A DNA stretch of 64,000 nt, from the NCBI GenBank assembly GCA_964057225.1, contig OZ059898.1, forward strand, positions 19,569,267 to 19,633,266. The letters run 5' to 3'. This stretch comes from Auanema rhodensis (Eukaryota; Nematoda; Chromadorea; Rhabditida; Rhabditidae). Below, piece after piece: positions 1-12,000 of the stretch. The position numbers and the translations under genes were made by a program. The notes under the pieces were generated by a model, which saw only the letters and a list, made by a program, of their open reading frames with translations, made no database searches and was not told the DNA's origin. Each line of letters begins with the position of its first letter. Within the stretch, counting starts at the first letter, position 1.

Positions 1-26
1 TTTTTGTCAAAATGTTTTTGGAAGCA

Positions 27-59
27 AGGTTGAGTGTACTTGGAAACTCAACATACACT
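27..59. other. Competing short dyads in each monomer (shown in copy 1)
   Basis: In copy 1 gttgag (29-34) is complementary to ctcaac (47-52). In the many copies that read aatgttgag instead of aaggttgag, the stem lengthens to 8 bp (atgttgag with ctcaacat) around a 12-base loop. A second, mutually exclusive dyad overlaps it: agtgta (33-38) with tacact (54-59). Both can be read in most copies of the array. Possible roles are a transient hairpin in single-stranded DNA or in a satellite transcript, or a palindromic protein-binding site. The sequence alone does not choose between these. Confidence 0.6.
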
Positions 60-137
60 AATGCATTATTTTTCAAACGATCATAACTAATTTTTGTATT
101 AAGCGTTTCTCAATGTAGTATAGTGCATTCGATGCGG

Positions 138-188
138 ATTTTTAAGCTGCGTCGATCTGTGTTATCAGATTTGCGCTAGCTTAAAAAT
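138..188. other. Long interrupted hairpin (11-bp stem, nested inner stem), shown in copy 1
   Basis: The left arm atttttaagct (138-148) is the exact reverse complement of agcttaaaaat (178-188). The pairing continues inward as gcg (149-151) with cgc (174-176) if one T (177) is bulged. Inside the loop atctg (155-159) pairs with cagat (166-170) around a 6-base loop. The arms are retained in nearly every copy of the window. Type B monomers read cggat for cagat, which turns one T-A pair into a T-G apposition that is still a wobble pair in RNA. Two copies near 16,284 and 16,628 lose most of the left arm by a 7-bp deletion. A cruciform or RNA-hairpin role is inference. Confidence 0.7.
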
Positions 189-196
189 GCACCGAG

Positions 197-227
197 ATAT
201 CAACTGATATAAGTTCACACTTATATC
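197..227. other. Two overlapping dyads, 6-bp and 9-bp stems (shown in copy 1)
   Basis: atatca (197-202) pairs with tgatat (205-210) around two bases. Overlapping it, gatataagt (206-214) pairs perfectly with acttatatc (219-227) around a 4-base loop (tcac). The common C/T variant of the middle domain (gttcac versus gtttac) falls in the loop, so the 9-bp stem is kept in both forms. A few copies break it: tacttttat at 20,208 and 26,871, caaactta at 27,231, and gatatatg with ttatttcc in the right-hand dimer (about 61,592, 62,292 and 62,993). Confidence 0.7.
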
Positions 228-255
228 CTCGATTTTCACCCTGAAGAATTAATTT

Positions 256-272
256 TTTCGTTGAATAACATT
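256..272. other. CENP-B-box-like half motif (weak)
   Basis: Read as 17 bases from 256, copy 1 gives TTTCGTTGAATAACATT. The mammalian CENP-B box is YTTCGTTGGAARCGGGA. The first eight positions match, as does the essential A at position 10, but the CGGG core of the second half is absent. Copies with gaaaaac instead of gaataac match one more position. Many middle-domain copies have TTTTGTTG, which removes the CpG and the TTCG core. The match covers only half of the box, so chance is a fair explanation. CENP-B-box-like motifs have been reported in satellites of non-mammals, but functional equivalence there is unproven. Confidence 0.25.
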
Positions 273-279
273 GTCCATC

Positions 280-351
280 GTCTTTGCCTTAAAAAAAGGA
301 ATCTAAAAACATCTACTTTTTGCTAAATTATTTTGAAATTTTTCGAAAAAA
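280..351. other. A/T-tract-rich 3' segment of the monomer (shown in copy 1)
   Basis: The last fifth of the monomer is built of runs of A and T (aaaaaaagg, ctaaaaac, ctttttgc, gaaattttt, cgaaaaaa, then tttttg of the next copy), spaced so that bent DNA is plausible. aaattttt and aaaaaattt flank the cg at 344-345 as a near-palindrome. Most length changes in the array (T-run gain or loss) and several diagnostic substitutions (cgg/cga/agg, ttcg/tttg, attatt/atcatt) fall here or just across the monomer junction. Curvature has not been computed. Confidence 0.55.
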
Positions 352-3300
352 TTTTTGTCAAAATGTTTTTGGAAGCAATGTTGAGTGTACATGGAAACTC
401 AACATACACTAATGCATTATTTTTCAAACGATCATAACTAATTTTTGTATTAAGCGTTTCTCAATGTAGTATAGTGCATTCGATGCGGATTTTTAAGCTG
501 CGTCGATCTGTGTTATCGGATTTTCGCTAGCTTAAAAATGCACCGAGATATCAACTGATATAAGTTCACACTTATATCCTCGATTTTCACCCTGAAGAAT
601 TAATTTTTTCGTTGAATAACATTGTCCATCGTCTTTGCCTTGAAAAACGGAATCTGAAAACATCTACTTTTTGCTAAATTATTTTGAAATTTTTCGAAAA
701 ACTTTTTGTCAAAATGTTTTTGGAAGCAATGTTGAGTGTACATGGAAACTCAACATACACTAATGCATCATTTTTCAAACGATCATAACTAATTTTTGTA
801 TTAAGCGTTTCTCAATGTAGTATAGTGCATTCGATGCGGATTTTTAAGCTGCGTCGATCTGTGTTATCAGATTTGCGCTAGCTTAAAAATGCACCGAGAT
901 ATCAACTGATATAAGTTCACACTTATATCCTCGATTTTCACCCTGAAGAATTAATTTTTTCGTTGAATAACATTGTCCATCGTCTTTGCCTTAAAAAAAG
1001 GAATCTAAAAACATCTACTTTTTGCTAAATTATTTTGAAATTTTTCGAAAAAATTTTTGTCAAAATGTTTTTGGAAGCAATGTTGAGTGTACATGGAAAC
1101 TCAACATACACTAATGCATTATTTTTCAAACGATCATAACTAATTTTTGTATTAAGCGTTTCTCAATGTAGTATAGTGCATTCGATGCGGATTTTTAAGC
1201 TGCGTCGATCTGTGTTATCGGATTTTCGCTAGCTTAAAAATGCACCGAGATATCAACTGATATAAGTTCACACTTATATCCTCGATTTTCACCCTGAAGA
1301 ATTAATTTTTTCGTTGAATAACATTGTCCATCGTCTTTGCCTTGAAAAACGGAATCTGAAAACATCTACTTTTTGCTAAATTATTTTGAAATTTTTCGAA
1401 AAACTTTTTGTCAAAATGTTTTTGGAAGCAATGTTGAGTGTACATGGAAACTCAACATACACTAATGCATCATTTTTCAAACGATCATAACTATTTTTTG
1501 TATTAAGCGTTTCTCAATGTAGTATAGTGCATTCGATGCGGATTTTTAAGCTGCGTCGATCTGTGTTATCAGATTTGCGCTAGCTTAAAAATGCACCGAG
1601 ATATCAACTGATATAAGTTCACACTTATATCCTCGATTTTCACCCTGAAGAATTAATTTTTTCGTTGAATAACATTGTCCATCGTCTTTGCCTTAAAAAA
1701 AGGAATCTAAAAACATCTACTTTTTGCTAAATTATTTTGAAATTTTTCGAAAAAATTTTTGTCAAAATGTTTTTGGAAGCAATGTTGAGTGTACATGGAA
1801 ACTCAACATACACTAATGCATCATTTTTTAAACGATCATAACTAATTTTTGTATTAAGCGTTTCTCAATGTAGTATAGTGCATTCGATGCGGATTTTTAA
1901 GCTGCGTCGATCTGTGTTATCGGATTTTCGCTAGCTTAAAAATGCACCGAGATATCAACTGATATAAGTTCACACTTATATCCTCGATTTTCACCCTGAA
2001 GAATTAATTTTTTCGTTGAATAACATTGTCCATCGTCTTTGCCTTGAAAAACGGAATCTGAAAACATCTACTTTTTGCTAAATTATTTTGAAATTTTTCG
2101 AAAAACTTTTTGTCAAAATGTTTTTGGAAGCAATGTTGAGTGTACATGGAAACTCAACATACACTAATGCATCATTTTTCAAACGATCATAACTATTTTT
2201 TGTATTAAGCGTTTCTCAATGTAGTATAGTGCATTCGATGCGGATTTTTAAGCTGCGTCGATCTGTGTTATCAGATTTGCGCTAGCTTAAAAATGCACCG
2301 AGATATCAACTGATATAAGTTCACACTTATATCCTCGATTTTCACCCTGAAGAATTAATTTTTTCGTTGAATAACATTGTCCATCGTCTTTGCCTTAAAA
2401 AAAGGAATCTAAAAACATCTACTTTTTGCTAAATTATTTTGAAATTTTTCGAAAAAATTTTTGTCAAAATGTTTTTGGAAGCAATGTTGAGTGTACATGG
2501 AAACTCAACATACACTAATGCATCATTTTTTAAACGATCATAACTAATTTTTGTATTAAGCGTTTCTCAATGTAGTATAGTGCATTCGATGCGGATTTTT
2601 AAGCTGCGTCGATCTGTGTTATCGGATTTTCGCTAGCTTAAAAATGCACCGAGATATCAACTGATATAAGTTCACACTTATATCCTCGATTTTCACCCTG
2701 AAGAATTAATTTTTTCGTTGAATAACATTGTCCATCGTTTTTGCCTTGAAAAACGAAATCTGAAAACATCTACTTTTTGCTAAATTATTTTGAAATTTTT
2801 CGAAAAAATTTTTGTCAAAATGTTTTTGGAAGCAATGTTGAGTGTACATGGAAACTCAACATAAACTAATGCATCATTTTTCAAACGATCATAACTAATT
2901 TTTGTATTAAGCGTTTTTCAATGTAGTATAGTGCATTCGATGCGGATTTTTAAGCTGCGTCGATCTGTGTTATCAGATTTGCGCTAGCTTAAAAATGCAC
3001 CGAGATATCAACTGATATAAGTTCACACTTATATCCTCGATTTTCACCCTGAAGAATTAATTTTTTCGTTGAATAACATTGTCCATCGTCTTTGCCTTGA
3101 AAAAAGGAATCTAAAAACATCTACTTTTTGCTAAATTATTTTGAAATTTTTCGAAAAAATTTTTGTCAAAATGTTTTTGGAAGCAATGTTGAGTGTACAT
3201 GGAAACTCAACATACACTAATGCATCATTTTTTAAACGATCATAACTAATTTTTGTATTAAGCGTTTCTCAATGTAGTATAGTGCATTCGATGCGGATTT

Positions 3301-6300
3301 TTAAGCTGCGTCGATCTGTGTTATCAGATTTGCGCTAGCTTAAAAATGCACCGAGATATCAACTGATATAAGTTCACACTTATATCCTCGATTTTCACCC
3401 TGAAGAATTAATTTTTTCGTTGAATAACATTGTCCATTGTCTTTGCCTTAAAAAAAGGAATCTAAAAACATCTACTTTTTGCTAAATTATTTTGAAATTT
3501 TTCGAAAAAATTTTTGTCAAAATGTTTTTGGAAGCAATGTTGAGTGTACATGGAAACTCAACATACACTAATGCATTATTTTTCAAACGATCATAACTAA
3601 TTTTTGTATTAAGCGTTTCTCAATGTAGTATAGTGCATTCGATGCGGATTTTTAAGCTGCGTCGATCTGTGTTATCGGATTTTCGCTAGCTTAAAAATGC
3701 ACCGAGATATCAACTGATATAAGTTCACACTTATATCCTCGATTTTCACCCTGAAGAATTAATTTTTTCGTTGAATAACATTGTCCATCGTCTTTGCCTT
3801 GAAAAACGGAATCTGAAAACATCTACTTTTTGCTAAATTATTTTGAAATTTTTCGAAAAACTTTTTGTCAAAATGTTTTTGGAAGCAATGTTGAGTGTAC
3901 ATGGAAACTCAACATACACTAATGCATCATTTTTCAAACGATCATAACTAATTTTTGTATTAAGCGTTTCTCAATGTAGTATAGTGCATTCGATGCGGAT
4001 TTTTAAGCTGCGTCGATCTGTGTTATCAGATTTGCGCTAGCTTAAAAATGCACCGAGATATCAACTGATATAAGTTCACACTTATATCCTCGATTTTCAC
4101 CCTGAAGAATTAATTTTTTCGTTGAATAACATTGTCCATCGTCTTTGCCTTAAAAAAAGGAATCTAAAAACATCTACTTTTTGCTAAATTATTTTGAAAT
4201 TTTTCGAAAAAATTTTTGTCAAAATGTTTTTGGAAGCAATGTTGAGTGTACATGGAAACTCAACATACACTAATGCATCATTTTTTAAACGATCATAACT
4301 AATTTTTGTATTAAGCGTTTCTCAATGTAGTATAGTGCATTCGATGCGGATTTTTAAGCTGCGTCGATCTGTGTTATCGGATTTTCGCTAGCTTAAAAAT
4401 GCACCGAGATATCAACTGATATAAGTTCACACTTATATCCTCGATTTTCACCCTGAAGAATTAATTTTTTCGTTGAATAACATTGTCCATCGTTTTTGCC
4501 TTGAAAAACGAAATCTGAAAACATCTACTTTTTGCTAAATTATTTTGAAATTTTTCGAAAAAATTTTTGTCAAAATGTTTTTGGAAGCAATGTTGAGTGT
4601 ACATGGAAACTCAACATAAACTAATGCATCATTTTTCAAACGATCATAACTAATTTTTGTATTAAGCGTTTTTCAATGTAGTATAGTGCATTCGATGCGG
4701 ATTTTTAAGCTGCGTCGATCTGTGTTATCAGATTTGCGCTAGCTTAAAAATGCACCGAGATATCAACTGATATAAGTTCACACTTATATCCTCGATTTTC
4801 ACCCTGAAGAATTAATTTTTTCGTTGAATAACATTGTCCATCGTCTTCGCCTTGAAAAAAGGAATCTAAAAACATCTACTTTTTGCTAAATTATTTTGAA
4901 ATTTTTCGAAAAAATTTTTGTCAAAATGTTTTTGGAAGCAATGTTGAGTGTACATGGAAACTCAACATACACTAATGCATCATTTTTTAAACGATCATAA
5001 CTAATTTTTGTATTAAGCGTTTCTCAATGTAGTATAGTGCATTCGATGCGGATTTTTAAGCTGCGTCGATCTGTGTTATCGGATTTTCGCTAGCTTAAAA
5101 ATGCACCGAGATATCAACTGATATAAGTTCACACTTATATCCTCGATTTTCACCCTGAAGAATTAATTTTTTCGTTGAATAACATTGTCCATCGTCTTTG
5201 CCTTGTAAAAAGGAATCTAAAAACATCTACTTTTTGCTAAATTATTCTGAAATTTTCCGAAAAAATTTTTGTCAAAATGTTTTTGGAAGCAAGGTTGAGT
5301 GTACTTGGAAACTCAACATACACTAATGCATTATTTTTCAAACGATCATAACTAATTTTTGTATTAAGCGTTTCTCAATGTAGTATAGTGCATTCGATGC
5401 GGATTTTTAAGCTGCGTCGATCTGTGTTATCAGATTTGCGCTAGCTTAAAAATGCACCGAGATATCAACTGATATAAGTTCACACTTATATCCTCGATTT
5501 TCACCCTGAAGAATTAATTTTTTCGTTGAATAACATTGTCCATCGTCTTTGCCTTGAAAAAAGGAATCTAAAAACATCTACTTTTTGCTAAATTATTTTG
5601 AAATTTTTCGAAAAAATTTTTGTCAAAATGTTTTTGGAAGCAAGGTTGAGTGTACATGGAAACTCAACATACACTAATGCATTATTTTTCAAACGATCAT
5701 AACTAATTTTTGTATTAAGCGTTTTTCAATGTAGTATAGTGCATTCGATGCGGATTTTTAAGCTGCGTCGATCTGTGTTATCAGATTTGCGCTAGCTTAA
5801 AAATGCACCGAGATATCAACTGATATAAGTTCACACTTATATCCTCGATTTTCACCCTGAAGAATTAATTTTTTCGTTGAATAACATTGTCCATCGTCTT
5901 TGCCTTGAAAAAAGGAATCTAAAAACATCTACTTTTTGCTAAATTATTTTGAAATTTTTCGAAAAAATTTTTGTCAAAATGTTTTTGGAAGCAAGGTTGA
6001 GTGTACATGGAAACTCAACATACACTAATGCATTATTTTTCAAACGATCATAACTAATTTTTGTATTAAGCGTTTCTCAATGTAGTATAGTGCATTCGAT
6101 GCGGATTTTTAAGCTGCGTCGATCTGTGTTATCGGATTTTCGCTAGCTTAAAAATGCACCGAGATATCAACTGATATAAGTTCACACTTATATCCTCGAT
6201 TTTCACCCTGAAAAATTAATTTTTTCGTTGAATAACATTGTCCATCGTCTTTGCCTTGTAAAAAGGAATCTAAAAACATCTACTTTTTGCTAAATTATTC

Positions 6301-6729
6301 TGAAATTTTTCGAAAAAATTTTTGTCAAAATGTTTTTGGAAGCAAGGTTGAGTGTATTTGGAAACTCAACATACACTAATGCATTATTTTTCAAACGATC
6401 ATAACTAATTTTTGTATTAAGCGTTTCTCAATGTAGTATAGTGCATTCGATGCGGATTTTTAAGCTGCGTCGATCTGTGTTATCGGATTTTCGCTAGCTT
6501 AAAAATGCACCGAGATATCAACTGATATAAGTTCACACTTATATCCTCGATTTTCACCCTGAAGAATTAATTTTTTCGTTGAATAACATTGTCCATCGTT
6601 TTTGCCTTGAAAAACGAAATCTGAAAACATCTACTTTTTGCTAAATTATTTTGAAATTTTTCGAAAAAATTTTTGTCAAAATGTTTTTGGAAGCAATGTT
6701 GAGTGTACATGGAAACTCAACATAAACTA

Positions 6730-9050
6730 ATGCATCATTTTTCAAACGATCATAACTAATTTTTGTATTAAGCGTTTTTCAATGTAGTATAGTGCATTCG
6801 ATGCGGATTTTTAAGCTGCGTCGATCTGTGTTATCAGATTTGCGCTAGCTTAAAAATGCACCGAGATATCAACTGATATAAGTTCACACTTATATCCTCG
6901 ATTTTCACCCTGAAGAATTAATTTTTTCGTTGAATAACATTGTCCATCGTTTTTGCCTTGAAAAACGAAATCTGAAAACATCTACTTTTTGCTAAATTAT
7001 TTTGAAATTTTTCGAAAAAATTTTTGTCAAAATGTTTTTGGAAGCAATGTTGAGTGTACATGGAAACTCAACATAAACTAATGCATCATTTTTCAAACGA
7101 TCATAACTAATTTTTGTATTAAGCGTTTCTCAATGTAGTATAGTGCATTCGATGCGGATTTTTAAGCTGCGTCGATCTGTGTTATCGGATTTTCGCTAGC
7201 TTAAAAATGCACCGAGATATCAACTGATATAAGTTCACACTTATATCCTCGATTTTCACCCTGAAGAATTAATTTTTTCGTTGAATAACATTGTCCATCG
7301 TTTTTGCCTTGAAAAACGAAATCTGAAAACATCTACTTTTTGCTAAATTATTTTGAAATTTTTCGAAAAAATTTTTGTCAAAATGTTTTTGGAAGCAATG
7401 TTGAGTGTACATGGAAACTCAACATAAACTAATGCATCATTTTTCAAACGATCATAACTAATTTTTGTATTAAGCGTTTTTCAATGTAGTATAGTGCATT
7501 CGATGCGGATTTTTAAGCTGCGTCGATCTGTGTTATCAGATTTGCGCTAGCTTAAAAATGCACCGAGATATCAACTGATATAAGTTCACACTTATATCCT
7601 CGATTTTCACCCTGAAGAATTAATTTTTTCGTTGAATAACATTGTCCATCGTCTTTGCCTTGAAAAAAGGAATCTAAAAACATCTACTTTTTGCTAAATT
7701 ATTTTAAAATTTTTCGAAAAAATTTTTGTCAAAATGTTTTTGGAAGCAAGGTTGAGTGTACATGGAAACTCAACATACACTAATGCATTATTTTTCAAAC
7801 GATCATAACTAATTTTTGTATTAAGCGTTTTTCAATGTAGTATAGTGCATTCGATGCGGATTTTTAAGCTGCGTCGATCTGTGTTATCAGATTTGCGCTA
7901 GCTTAAAAATGCACCGAGATATCAACTGATATAAGTTCACACTTATATCCTCGATTTTCACCCTGAAGAATTAATTTTTTCGTTGAATAACATTGTCCAT
8001 CGTTTTTGCCTTGAAAAACGAAATCTGAAAACATCTACTTTTTGCTAAATTATTTTGAAATTTTTCGAAAAAATTTTTGTCAAAATGTTTTTGGAAGCAA
8101 TGTTGAGTGTACATGGAAACTCAACATAAACTAATGCATCATTTTTCAAACGATCATAACTAATTTTTGTATTAAGCGTTTCTCAATGTAGTATAGTGCA
8201 TTCGATGCGGATTTTTAAGCTGCGTCGATCTGTGTTATCGGATTTTCGCTAGCTTAAAAATGCACCGAGATATCAACTGATATAAGTTCACACTTATATC
8301 CTCGATTTTCACCCTGAAGAATTAATTTTTTCGTTGAATAACATTGTCCATCGTTTTTGCCTTGAAAAACGAAATCTGAAAACATCTACTTTTTGCTAAA
8401 TTATTTTGAAATTTTTCGAAAAAATTTTTGTCAAAATGTTTTTGGAAGCAATGTTGAGTGTACATGGAAACTCAACATAAACTAATGCATCATTTTTCAA
8501 ACGATCATAACTAATTTTTGTATTAAGCGTTTTTCAATGTAGTATAGTGCATTCGATGCGGATTTTTAAGCTGCGTCGATCTGTGTTATCAGATTTGCGC
8601 TAGCTTAAAAATGCACCGAGATATCAACTGATATAAGTTCACACTTATATCCTCGATTTTCACCCTGAAGAATTAATTTTTTCGTTGAATAACATTGTCC
8701 ATCGTCTTTGCCTTGAAAAAAGGAATCTAAAAACATCTACTTTTTGCTAAATTATTTTAAAATTTTTCGAAAAAATTTTTGTCAAAATGTTTTTGGAAGC
8801 AAGGTTGAGTGTACATGGAAACTCAACATACACTAATGCATTATTTTTCAAACGATCATAACTAATTTTTGTATTAAGCGTTTTTCAATGTAGTATAGTG
8901 CATTCGATGCGGATTTTTAAGCTGCGTCGATCTGTGTTATCAGATTTGCGCTAGCTTAAAAATGCACCGAGATATCAACTGATATAAGTTCACACTTATA
9001 TCCTCGATTTTCACCCTGAAGAATTAATTTTTTCGTTGAATAACATTGTC
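6730..9050. repeat. 1,053-bp trimer tandem duplication
   Basis: Monomers at 7021, 7372 and 7723 repeat as 8074, 8425 and 8776. Shared marks are cataaactaatg at 7073/8126 and 7424/8477, and the rare attttaaaat at 7701/8754, all 1,053 bp apart. The aligned length at this offset (about 1.27 kb) exceeds the unit, as expected for a true tandem duplication. Edges are set by the first disagreeing variants and are approximate. Confidence 0.75.
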
Positions 9051-12000
9051 CATCGTCTTTGCCTTGAAAAAAGGAATCTAAAAACATCTACTTTTTGCTA
9101 AATTATTTTGAAATTTTTCGAAAAAATTTTTGTCAAAATGTTTTTGGAAGCAAGGTTGAGTGTACATGGAAACTCAACATACACTAATGCATTATTTTTC
9201 AAACGATCATAACTAATTTTTGTATTAAGCGTTTCTCAATGTAGTATAGTGCATTCGATGCGGATTTTTAAGCTGCGTCGATCTGTGTTATCAGATTTGC
9301 GCTAGCTTAAAAATGCACCGAGATATCAACTGATATAAGTTCACACTTATATCCTCGATTTTCACCCTGAAGAATTAATTTTTTCGTTGAATAACATTGT
9401 CCATCGTTTTTGCCTTGAAAAACGAAATCTGAAAACATCTACTTTTTGCTAAATTATTTTGAAATTTTTCGAAAAAATTTTTGTCAAAATGTTTTTGGAA
9501 GCAAGGTTGAGTGTACATGGAAACTCAACATACACTAATGCATTATTTTTCAAACGATCATAACTAATTTTTGTATTAAGCGTTTTTCAATGTAGTATAG
9601 TGCATTCGATGCGGATTTTTAAGCTGCGTCGATCTGTGTTATCAGATTTGCGCTAGCTTAAAAATGCACCGAGATATCAACTGATATAAGTTCACACTTA
9701 TATCCTCGATTTTCACCCTGAAGAATTAATTTTTTCGTTGAATAACATTGTCCATCGTCTTTGCCTTGAAAAAAGGAATCTAAAAACATCTACTTTTTGC
9801 TAAATTATTCTGAAATTTTTCGAAAAAATTTTTGTCAAAATGTTTTTGGAAGCAAGGTTGAGTGTATTTGGAAACTCAACATACACTAATGCATTATTTT
9901 TCAAACGATCATAACTAATTTTTGTATTAAGCGTTTCTCAATGTAGTATAGTGCATTCGATGCGGATTTTTAAGCTGCGTCGATCTGTGTTATCGGATTT
10001 TCGCTAGCTTAAAAATGCACCGAGATATCAACTGATATAAGTTCACACTTATATCCTCGATTTTCACCCTGAAGAATTAATTTTTTCGTTGAATAACATT
10101 GTCCATCGTTTTTGCCTTGAAAAACGGAATCTGAAAACATCTACTTTTTGCTAAATTATTTTGAAATTTTTCGAAAAAATTTTTGTCAAAATGTTTTTGG
10201 AAGCAATGTTGAGTGTACATGGAAACTCAACATAAACTAATGCATCATTTTTCAAACGATCATAACTAATTTTTGTATTAAGCGTTTTTCAATGTAGTAT
10301 AGTGCATTCGATGCGGATTTTTAAGCTGCGTCGATCTGTGTTATCAGATTTGCGCTAGCTTAAAAATGCACCGAGATATCAACTGATATAAGTTCACACT
10401 TATATCCTCGATTTTCACCCTGAAGAATTAATTTTTTCGTTGAATAACATTGTCCATCGTCTTTGCCTTGAAAAAAGGAATCTAAAAACATCTACTTTTT
10501 GCTAAATTATTTTAAAATTTTTCGAAAAAATTTTTGTCAAAATGTTTTTGGAAGCAAGGTTGAGTGTACATGGAAACTCAACATACACTAATGCATTATT
10601 TTTCAAACGATCATAACTAATTTTTGTATTAAGCGTTTTTCAATGTAGTATAGTGCATTCGATGCGGATTTTTAAGCTGCGTCGATCTGTGTTATCAGAT
10701 TTGCGCTAGCTTAAAAATGCACCGAGATATCAACTGATATAAGTTCACACTTATATCCTCGATTTTCACCCTGAAGAATTAATTTTTTCGTTGAATAACA
10801 TTGTCCATCGTCTTTGCCTTGAAAAAAGGAATCTAAAAACATCTACTTTTTGCTAAATTATTTTGAAATTTTTCGAAAAAATTTTTGTCAAAATGTTTTT
10901 GGAAGCAAGGTTGAGTGTACATGGAAACTCAACATACACTAATGCATTATTTTTCAAACGATCATAACTAATTTTTGTATTAAGCGTTTCTCAATGTAGT
11001 ATAGTGCATTCGATGCGGATTTTTAAGCTGCGTCGATCTGTGTTATCAGATTTGCGCTAGCTTAAAAATGCACCGAGATATCAACTGATATAAGTTCACA
11101 CTTATATCCTCGATTTTCACCCTGAAGAATTAATTTTTTCGTTGAATAACATTGTCCATCGTTTTTGCCTTGAAAAACGAAATCTGAAAACATCTACTTT
11201 TTGCTAAATTATTTTGAAATTTTTCGAAAAAATTTTTGTCAAAATGTTTTTGGAAGCAAGGTTGAGTGTACATGGAAACTCAACATACACTAATGCATTA
11301 TTTTTCAAACGATCATAACTAATTTTTGTATTAAGCGTTTCTCAATGTAGTATAGTGCATTCGATGCGGATTTTTAAGCTGCGTCGATCTGTGTTATCGG
11401 ATTTTTGCTAGCTTAAAAATGCACCGAGATATCAACTGATATAAGTTCACACTTATATCCTCGATTTTCACCCTGAAAAATTAATTTTTTCGTTGAATAA
11501 CATTGTCCATCGTCTTTGCCTTGTAAAAAGGAATCTAAAAACATCTACTTTTTGCTAAATTATTCTGAAATTTTTCGAAAAAATTTTTGTCAAAATGTTT
11601 TTGGAAGCAAGGTTGAGTGTATTTGGAAACTCAACATACACTAATGCATTATTTTTCAAACGATCATAACTAATTTTTGTATTAAGCGTTTCTCAATGTA
11701 GTATAGTGCATTCGATGCGGATTTTTAAGCTGCGTCGATCTGTGTTATCGGATTTTCGCTAGCTTAAAAATGCACCGAGATATCAACTGATATAAGTTCA
11801 CACTTATATCCTCGATTTTCACCCTGAAGAATTAATTTTTTCGTTGAATAACATTGTCCATCGTTTTTGCCTTGAAAAACGAAATCTGAAAACATCTACT
11901 TTTTGCTAAATTATTTTGAAATTTTTCGAAAAAATTTTTGTCAAAATGTTTTTGGAAGCAATGTTGAGTGTACATGGAAACTCAACATAAACTAATGCAT

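Larger units (their letters stand above)
1..351. repeat. Reference satellite monomer (copy 1, type A)
   Basis: This is the first complete copy and serves as the coordinate frame for monomer positions 1-351 used in other entries. Positions 1-60 hold a T-rich start and a dyad around ctcaac. Positions 61-120 are AT-rich with tcataactaat and aagcgttt. Positions 121-190 are the G+C-richest part and hold the main interrupted hairpin. Positions 191-230 hold two overlapping dyads. Positions 231-280 run from the ttttcaccctgaag segment to ttgtccatcg. Positions 280-351 are dominated by A and T tracts. The copy carries the left-domain variants aaggttgag and acttgg and the ccttaaaaaaagg form of the A tract. 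The choice of start phase is arbitrary because the array has no visible end. Confidence 0.95.
1..2808. repeat. 702-bp A-B dimer higher-order repeat, four copies
   Basis: Monomers starting at 1, 703, 1405 and 2107 are type A. Those at 352, 1054, 1756 and 2458 are type B. Copies two monomers apart share private variants: aactattttttg recurs in the A copies at 1405 and 2107, and tcattttttaaacg in the B copies at 1756 and 2458. The last B copy already carries the cgtttttgcc/aaaaacgaaatc form typical of the next block. Strict alternation is first broken where A copies at 2809 and 3160 stand side by side. Confidence 0.8.

Noticed and set aside
88-130. Promoter-like TATA elements (gtatagtg, ataactaat)
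   Set aside because: Such strings are expected by chance in DNA of 31% G+C, and nothing downstream is a recognisable transcription unit.
206-227. Rho-independent terminator or tRNA-like hairpin
   Set aside because: The 9-bp stem is AT-rich, no T run follows directly, and the array has no gene for it to serve. No tRNA-like fold or A/B box context was found.
1-351. Monomer as an ancient dimer of two units of about 175 bp
   Set aside because: Only a weak similarity was seen between the taatttttgtatt region (about 88-101) and the taattttttcgttg region (about 249-263). Flanks do not align, and AT-rich sequence makes such matches by chance.
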